Positions 7,033 to 11,233 of a stretch of 11,233 bases of DNA are shown here, piece by piece. Source of the DNA: Planctomycetaceae bacterium (lineage in GTDB: Bacteria; Planctomycetota; Planctomycetia; Pirellulales; Thermoguttaceae); contig WRMR01000116.1 in NCBI GenBank assembly GCA_009776995.1, positions 1 to 11,233 of the forward strand. The letters are read 5' to 3'. The notes beneath the pieces are model-generated. The model had not been told where the DNA came from. It worked only from the letters and a program-made list of their open reading frames with translations, and made no database searches. The position numbers and the translations under genes were made by a program. Position 1 is the stretch's first letter. Each line of letters opens with the position of its first letter.

Positions 7033-7061
7033 AGTATAACGTTTTGGCGTGGGAAAAGCAA
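7033..7061 (-). promoter_or_regulatory. likely promoter of the GH106-like gene
   Basis: On the minus strand TTGCTT (7056-7061) and TATACT (7033-7038) are 17 bp apart. The -35 box matches four of six consensus bases and the -10 box five of six. The start would be near 7026, with a leader of about 57 bases ending in the AGGAG site before the tandem ATGs. The 213-bp gap to the DUF6807 gene otherwise holds only a weak CAGGTT/AACCTG pair (7062-7067 and 7090-7095). Confidence 0.5.
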
Positions 7062-7182
7062 CAGGTTCAACAAACCGTACCGTACTGACAACCTGCCGCC
7101 ATAGGTTGCGCACCAGGTCATTCCGCCAATTCCACTTCGCTTGTGGTATTCCGAAAATTCCCCTCCATTCCATGTGTTCCTA

Positions 7183-8202
7183 TCAACTCAACTCATCACA
7201 AAGCCGGTTGAGCATTGCCGGGTCAGGCAATCCGGAATAAGCGACGATGCGGTAGGCGAACCGATACGTTTCCCCCTCGTGCAGTTGGAATGCCGAATCG
7301 AGGTAGTGCAGCGAGTTCGGCACAAGCAGGCCGTAATCGCGCGTCAGCCAACGGCAACCTGTCACCGCGTTGGGCGAACTGAGTACCGCAATTCCTTCGA
7401 CCGGGCCAAGTTTGTTATCGGCTTGGTTCTGTGCAACTGCCCGTTGGCCAAAAAAGGTGTACCAGTTTGGCCGACTGCCGGATGTGGGGTGCATGTGTTG
7501 TTGCCCGTGCGAATTGAGCAACCGTCCCCCGCCGCCGGGTTGCTCCCTTCGGGATACTGCCAGATCGTCCGCCGCGCAGAGCGAAAACAGCGACTGCCCC
7601 GAGGGTTGGACGGTCAGATTCATGCGCGGCGTCAGGATGTATTCGCAGTCAAGGATATATGCCGCTTCGGAAATCAAACTCAAGCGGAAACGCCGTTTGT
7701 CTCCGATAAACGGCAACCAGCCTGGTTTATACCAATAGCATTGGTCGTGAAATTCGACACTCGTTGCGGTGCAATTCCCCGGTTGAAGCCCCATCGAGGA
7801 TATCCTCCCCGAATCCCCCGGACCGTAACCAAAATGAAGTTCGGTTTTATCTTTGTCACGCAACACACGGTCACAGGCAAACGACACGCCGGACGCCTGC
7901 CGCCACGGTTGTGGAATCGCCGAAATGAGCGATCGGCCTGTGGCAGGTCCGGCAATCGCGATAAAACAGGGCGATTTCTGCAAACCCGATGTCAATGAGG
8001 AACAGGTGGCATCATCCGCCAAATAATCGACCAAGACGCGTTCCCCCTGGCAGATCATCGCGTGGTCGTCAGAAAGATTGATGGTTAATGGTATTCCAAC
8101 CGAATCCCTGCTGGAATTTGCGCCGGCGAACAGAAAATTCCGCGACATCCCAGCCAGAGTGGATACGGCCAACCCGTGTTTCAAAAAATCGCGTCGATTC
8201 AT
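7183..8202 (-). CDS. Tat-exported DUF6807 (PmoA-like) family protein
   Basis: A 339-residue protein starting at the ATG of MNRRDFLKHGLAVSTLAGMS, a clear twin-arginine signal. GAGG lies eight bases upstream, and a longer reading from 8301 would hide the signal, so this start is preferred. The mature part is mostly beta-strand. PFIGDKRRFRLSLISEAAYI (164-183) and LDCEYILTPRMNLTVQPSGQ (184-203), then SLFSL, RLLNSHGQQHMHPTSGSRPN (227-246) and WYTFFGQ (247-253), EGIAVLSSP (269-277) and WLTRDYGLLVPNSLHY (285-300) fit the DUF6807 family, often labelled methane oxygenase PmoA although no link to methane oxidation is expected here. The biochemical role of the family is unsettled. In planctomycetes it commonly sits near sugar oxidoreductases and glycosidases, as it does here. 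A role in extracytoplasmic carbohydrate use is therefore inferred from context. It has its own promoter and diverges from lysS. Confidence 0.7.
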   Translation of the reverse strand: MNRRDFLKHGLAVSTLAGMSRNFLFAGANSSRDSVGIPLTINLSDDHAMICQGERVLVDYLADDATCSSLTSGLQKSPCFIAIAGPATGRSLISAIPQPWRQASGVSFACDRVLRDKDKTELHFGYGPGDSGRISSMGLQPGNCTATSVEFHDQCYWYKPGWLPFIGDKRRFRLSLISEAAYILDCEYILTPRMNLTVQPSGQSLFSLCAADDLAVSRREQPGGGGRLLNSHGQQHMHPTSGSRPNWYTFFGQRAVAQNQADNKLGPVEGIAVLSSPNAVTGCRWLTRDYGLLVPNSLHYLDSAFQLHEGETYRFAYRIVAYSGLPDPAMLNRLCDELS

Positions 8203-8227
8203 TTGATGTTCCTCATTCCTATTTTTC

Positions 8228-8247
8228 GCATTTTTCGCAGAAAATGC
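8228..8247 (-). promoter_or_regulatory. small hairpin in the DUF6807 mRNA leader
   Basis: GCATTTT (8228-8234) and AAAATGC (8241-8247) form a perfect 7-bp stem with a 6-base loop, about 26 bp upstream of the start codon. A TTTTTCGCA word is repeated at 8222-8230 and 8231-8239, so the hairpin may just be a by-product of that duplication. It leaves the Shine-Dalgarno site free. Confidence 0.35.
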
Positions 8248-8323
8248 TAATCCCGTACAATGAACCCTCCGGCATTGACCAAACGGCAATCCCCGTAACA
8301 ATAATGCAATTCACTATCGTAAA

Positions 8324-8353
8324 ATTATACTGTAAATACGTGTCTTTTGTAAG
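8324..8353 (-). promoter_or_regulatory. promoter of the DUF6807 gene
   Basis: On the minus strand CTTACA (8348-8353) is followed by an 18-bp spacer and a perfect TATAAT (8324-8329). Transcription would begin near 8317, giving a leader of about 115 bases. The -10 box overlaps the one proposed for lysS on the other strand. Confidence 0.5.
8326..8331 (+). promoter_or_regulatory. possible -10 box of lysS, overlapping the divergent -10
   Basis: TATACT reads on the plus strand inside the same ATTATACT block that gives TATAAT on the minus strand. The start would be near 8338, with a leader of about 48 bases to the lysS ATG. No good -35 box is present at 16-18 bp spacing, so this is tentative. Confidence 0.35.
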
Positions 8354-8385
8354 CGAGCAAAAATAGATTATTCAGGTGTTTTAAG

Positions 8386-9897
8386 ATGTCAAAAGAAGAA
8401 ATTTCGGGCAGTGGTGCCGCGTTGGAAGCGTCACGGCGCGAGAAATTACGCAAAATAGAAGAAATGGGCGTCGATCCCTGGGGATGTCGTTTCGATGACA
8501 AGTCGCCCATTGCCGAGGTTCGCGCACAGGAATCGGAAATTGAACTGATCGACCCGCCTGCCGATGCGGAAAAACAGGAAAAAATTCAAAAAGGTCCGAA
8601 AGTCCGTATTGCCGGTCGCATGATCCTGCACCGCAAGAAGGGCAAGCTGATGTTTCTTGACTTGTGGGACTGGAGCGGCCGCATTCAGGTGCTGATCGGC
8701 ATGGCACAGGTCGGTGAGCGGGACTGGGAACTGGCCCAGAATTTCGACCTCGGCGATTTGATCGGCGTTGACGGCGAGTTGCGCCGCACAAAAACCGGCG
8801 AATTGTCCGTTTTTGCGTCGGATTTGCACTTTCTCTGCAAATCGATTGAAACGCCTCCGGCCAAGTTTCACGGCCTGACCGACCCGGAACTGCGTTCGCG
8901 CCTGCGATATATGGACCTCGTGCATACCGAAGGTGTACTCGACCGGTTTCTGAAACGGACGAAAATCGTGCATTCGATCCGCGAGACGCTGGCTACCGAA
9001 GGTTTCGTCGAAGTCGAAGGGCCGACATTGCACGCCATCGCCGGGGGGGCCGCCGCGCGACCGTTCGTCACGCACCACAACGCGCTCGACATTGACCTTT
9101 ACATGCGAATTGCCCTCGAATTGCACCTGAAACGGCTCATGGTCGGCGGCATGGAGCGTGTCTATGAAATTGGCCGTGTGTATCGCAACGAGGGCATCGA
9201 TCAGACACACAACCCTGAGTTTACGTTACTCGAACTGTACCAGGCTTACGGGGATTATCGTTCAATGATGGACATTACGGAAAAAATCATTGTCGGCGCG
9301 ATTGCCGCAATCGGTCAGGGTAACATCATTCCCTGGGCAGGCAGGGAGTTTGATTTCACTCCACCGTTTGCGCGGCGGCCTTATGCCGAACTGCTGGCCG
9401 AACACACGGGCATCGACCCGACGGACGACACTGCGATTGTCGCTTATGCCAGGACTATCGGCCTGCAACCCACGGGAAAGCACCCGGACGTGGTGCGAAA
9501 CGAGATTTTCGAGGAAAAGGTTGAAGGCGCGCTGATTGGTCCGGTTTTTGTGACCGATTACCCGGCGAGCATCTGCCCGTTGACCAAACGAAAGAAGGAT
9601 TACCCGGACATTGCCGAACGCTTCGAGTTGTTTATCAACGGGACGGAATTTGCCAACGCTTATACCGAATTGAACGACCCGGACTTGCAGGAACAATTGT
9701 TTACCGAGCAGCTCGCAGGCCAGGCGGAAGAGGATTCGATGGCGAAAATGGACCGCGATTTCATTAAGGCACTGCGACACGGGATGCCACCTGCCGGTGG
9801 TCTTGGCATTGGCATCGACCGCCTCGTCATGCTGCTGACCAACACGACATCCATCCGCGACGTGATCCTGTTCCCGTTACTCAGGCCGGAGGTGTAA
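8386..9897 (+). CDS. lysS: lysyl-tRNA synthetase, class II
   Basis: A complete 503-residue cytosolic enzyme that joins lysine to tRNA-Lys using ATP. ATG at 8386 follows AGGTG seven bases upstream. The N-terminal helix is followed by the OB-fold anticodon-binding domain (about 72-155: VRIAGRMILHRKKGKLMFLD). The catalytic core shows motif 1 around FVEVEGPTL (207-215), the GGAAARPFVTHHNALD segment (220-235), motif 2 RVYEIGRVYRNEG (258-270) with NPEFTLLELYQAY (276-288), the insertion and FINGTEFANAYTELNDP (416-432), and motif 3 GGLGIGIDRLVML (471-483). Length and order are normal for bacterial LysRS. One oddity is RIALEL (241-246), where E. coli and most LysRS have RIAPEL. The gene stands alone, divergent from the DUF6807 gene and convergent with the surface-protein gene. 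Confidence 0.97.
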   Translation: MSKEEISGSGAALEASRREKLRKIEEMGVDPWGCRFDDKSPIAEVRAQESEIELIDPPADAEKQEKIQKGPKVRIAGRMILHRKKGKLMFLDLWDWSGRIQVLIGMAQVGERDWELAQNFDLGDLIGVDGELRRTKTGELSVFASDLHFLCKSIETPPAKFHGLTDPELRSRLRYMDLVHTEGVLDRFLKRTKIVHSIRETLATEGFVEVEGPTLHAIAGGAAARPFVTHHNALDIDLYMRIALELHLKRLMVGGMERVYEIGRVYRNEGIDQTHNPEFTLLELYQAYGDYRSMMDITEKIIVGAIAAIGQGNIIPWAGREFDFTPPFARRPYAELLAEHTGIDPTDDTAIVAYARTIGLQPTGKHPDVVRNEIFEEKVEGALIGPVFVTDYPASICPLTKRKKDYPDIAERFELFINGTEFANAYTELNDPDLQEQLFTEQLAGQAEEDSMAKMDRDFIKALRHGMPPAGGLGIGIDRLVMLLTNTTSIRDVILFPLLRPEV

Positions 9898-9924
9898 GAT
9901 AAATCGTCGAAACCCTCACATTTT

Positions 9925-11233
9925 TCATTGCGCCGTTGCCGTTGTCCTGCCTGTGTGCGTTGCACCATCAATGGGCAACCATTGACCATTCGGCGATTGG
10001 CCATAAACCGTGGCCTTCATGCTCAAAGTTCCGACTCTGGTCGGGGCGACGTTAATAGGAAGCGTCAGCGTTTGTCCCGGTTGTACGGTGATGTCATTTC
10101 CGTTTTCGTCCATGAGGGAATAAGTTTGTTTGGTGATAAGATTGTCGTTTTCTTCCACATACTTGGGGGCACCATTGTTGTCGAATTGAATGAACCCAAG
10201 GCCGTCGGGAAGCTCGACTTGAATCTGTCCCATGGAAAACGGAACGGTCGCGGTATTTGTCAATATAACGGCCACTCCAATGGGACGGTTGACCGTCATT
10301 GCGGTGCCGAGTTTACACTCAACCTGCAACAAATTTGCGAACACGGTGGGGTCGGAATGGCCTTGAGTGGCCGAAGGCGTTGTGGCTCCGGTGTTGATAC
10401 CGGCATAATCACCCCCGTTAAATGGGAGATTGCCGGTCGATGCCGGCGAGTCCGGAAAACTTGGAATGTTACTCTCCGGGGCATAGGTTGATGGACCACC
10501 TGGCGGGTTCTGTCCGTAGATGTTGCCCGTCGAACCGCTTGGACCGGTTGGACCGGTTGTGCTTCCCTGGCCATACTCGCCCGATTCACGGGGAAACATG
10601 CTCAACTGCGGGTTCAATTCCAGTACCAGCTCTTGCGATCTCTGTACCGGATCATCGGTCACTGCCTGGAGGACAAATTTGATTTGCGAGATCGTCGTGC
10701 CGGGTAATTCCAGGTTCCAGGAGACCAGTTCGCCGCCGTCACTTTGCGCTGTCCTGCTCGACGTTTGCGGCGTACTCGAAATCAGTTTGGCGTAACCGGG
10801 CAACTGGAGTGTCACAACGCCGAATTTTGTGACCTCGGAACGGTTGGTGACATTGATTGTCCATTCCGCCTGTTTGTCCCAAGGAATTTGAGGCGGCCGA
10901 ATGGTCTCCATCGACAGCGGGGCATCCGGCGACCAGTAATTCACCACAGTGGACGAGTGCAGTTCAAGCCGTTTCGTTCCGCCGTCAACGCCGGCCGGCC
11001 GGATGATCGTCGCCTTGATGGTGCTGGTGCCCGAATTGCCTTCAAGCAAATAAAGCTCAATGGCTGCCTTACCGTCCGCACCGGTCGGCACTTCGACCAC
11101 TTTGGACTGATCCGGGCCGAGTCCCGCGTTCGGGCCGCCGATCACTTCGTAACGCACCAGCCAGTTCGGACACGGCATCCCGCTCGACCGTTTTTTAACC
11201 TGCGTGATAAAAATTTTCGGCTCGTCGTATTTC
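9925..11233 (-). CDS. large DUF11-type surface or secreted protein, 5' end beyond the window
   Basis: The frame is open from the right edge to TGA at 9925-9927, 435 codons in view. A methionine codon at 11176-11178 lies inside a continuing frame (KYDEPKIFITQVKKRSSG precedes it), so it is not the start. Counted from that Met, residues 1-60 form an Ig-like beta-domain, 90-195 a DUF11-like domain (EWTINVTNRSEVTKFGVVTL, YAKLISSTP, VSWNLELPG), 196-290 a Gly/Pro/Ser/Thr-rich linker with short collagen-like GPTGPSGSTG, and about 290-417 a second DUF11-like domain ending in ATAQ. DUF11 domains occur in planctomycete cell-envelope and secreted proteins that carry repeated beta-sandwiches. No catalytic motif is seen. 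No membrane anchor lies at the C-terminus, so any anchor must be upstream. Its stop is 27 bp from that of lysS, and no clear terminator hairpin lies between. Confidence 0.75.
   Translation of the reverse strand, partial: KYDEPKIFITQVKKRSSGMPCPNWLVRYEVIGGPNAGLGPDQSKVVEVPTGADGKAAIELYLLEGNSGTSTIKATIIRPAGVDGGTKRLELHSSTVVNYWSPDAPLSMETIRPPQIPWDKQAEWTINVTNRSEVTKFGVVTLQLPGYAKLISSTPQTSSRTAQSDGGELVSWNLELPGTTISQIKFVLQAVTDDPVQRSQELVLELNPQLSMFPRESGEYGQGSTTGPTGPSGSTGNIYGQNPPGGPSTYAPESNIPSFPDSPASTGNLPFNGGDYAGINTGATTPSATQGHSDPTVFANLLQVECKLGTAMTVNRPIGVAVILTNTATVPFSMGQIQVELPDGLGFIQFDNNGAPKYVEENDNLITKQTYSLMDENGNDITVQPGQTLTLPINVAPTRVGTLSMKATVYGQSPNGQWLPIDGATHTGRTTATAQ

Noticed and set aside
7141..7998. 285-codon plus-strand open frame opposite the DUF6807 gene
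   Set aside because: The minus-strand protein has a Tat signal and family motifs. The plus frame has neither.
8203..8301. Longer start for the DUF6807 protein (33 extra residues)
   Set aside because: The extension would bury the twin-arginine signal. The inner ATG has GAGG at good spacing.
9967..9986. TCAATGG/CCATTGA inverted repeat just past lysS, as a possible lysS terminator
   Set aside because: The 7-bp stem is AT-balanced, has no T-run after it, and lies within the coding end of the convergent gene.

Overview
The window looks like a chromosomal segment of a bacterium of the Planctomycetota, probably a Pirellulales-type lineage. This is inferred from gene content, not from a marker gene. 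Three points support it: a Tat-exported Gfo/Idh/MocA oxidoreductase, a Tat-exported DUF6807 (PmoA-like) protein and a very large secreted GH106-like glycosidase on one strand; a DUF11-type surface protein; and repeat-rich intergenic DNA. GC content is mixed, about 50-60 percent in most genes with clear AT-rich patches.

Layout. Positions 1-486 hold no convincing complete gene, only a possible 29-codon gene tail at the left edge and three kinds of short direct repeat. Positions 487-2013 are a graveyard of broken genes on the minus strand: the C-terminal half of a short-chain dehydrogenase cut at its catalytic lysine, an N-terminally truncated and frameshifted IS110-family transposase, and a stop-ridden small gene with a good ribosome binding site and a tandem 19-bp repeat upstream. 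A CTTTGTG/CACAAAG hairpin follows.

Positions 2066-8202 carry three intact minus-strand genes for exported proteins: the Gfo/Idh/MocA oxidoreductase, the 1116-residue GH106-like hydrolase and the DUF6807 protein. They are about 210 bp apart and each has its own recognisable sigma70-type promoter, so they look like separate transcription units with a shared theme, sugar or glycan breakdown outside the cytoplasm, rather than one operon. The oxidoreductase promoter has a perfect 8-3-8 palindrome just upstream of its -35 box, a good candidate regulator site.

Positions 8203-8385 are a divergent promoter region in which the two -10 boxes overlap. It serves the DUF6807 gene to the left and lysS (class II lysyl-tRNA synthetase, complete, 503 aa) to the right. 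lysS converges, with 27 bp between stops, on a large minus-strand DUF11-type surface or secreted protein whose start lies beyond the right edge.

I found no CRISPR array, tRNA, rRNA or defence system. The most interesting points are the regulatory palindrome, the overlapping divergent promoter, an AT-rich patch inside the glycosidase gene, and the layered remnants of mobile DNA.
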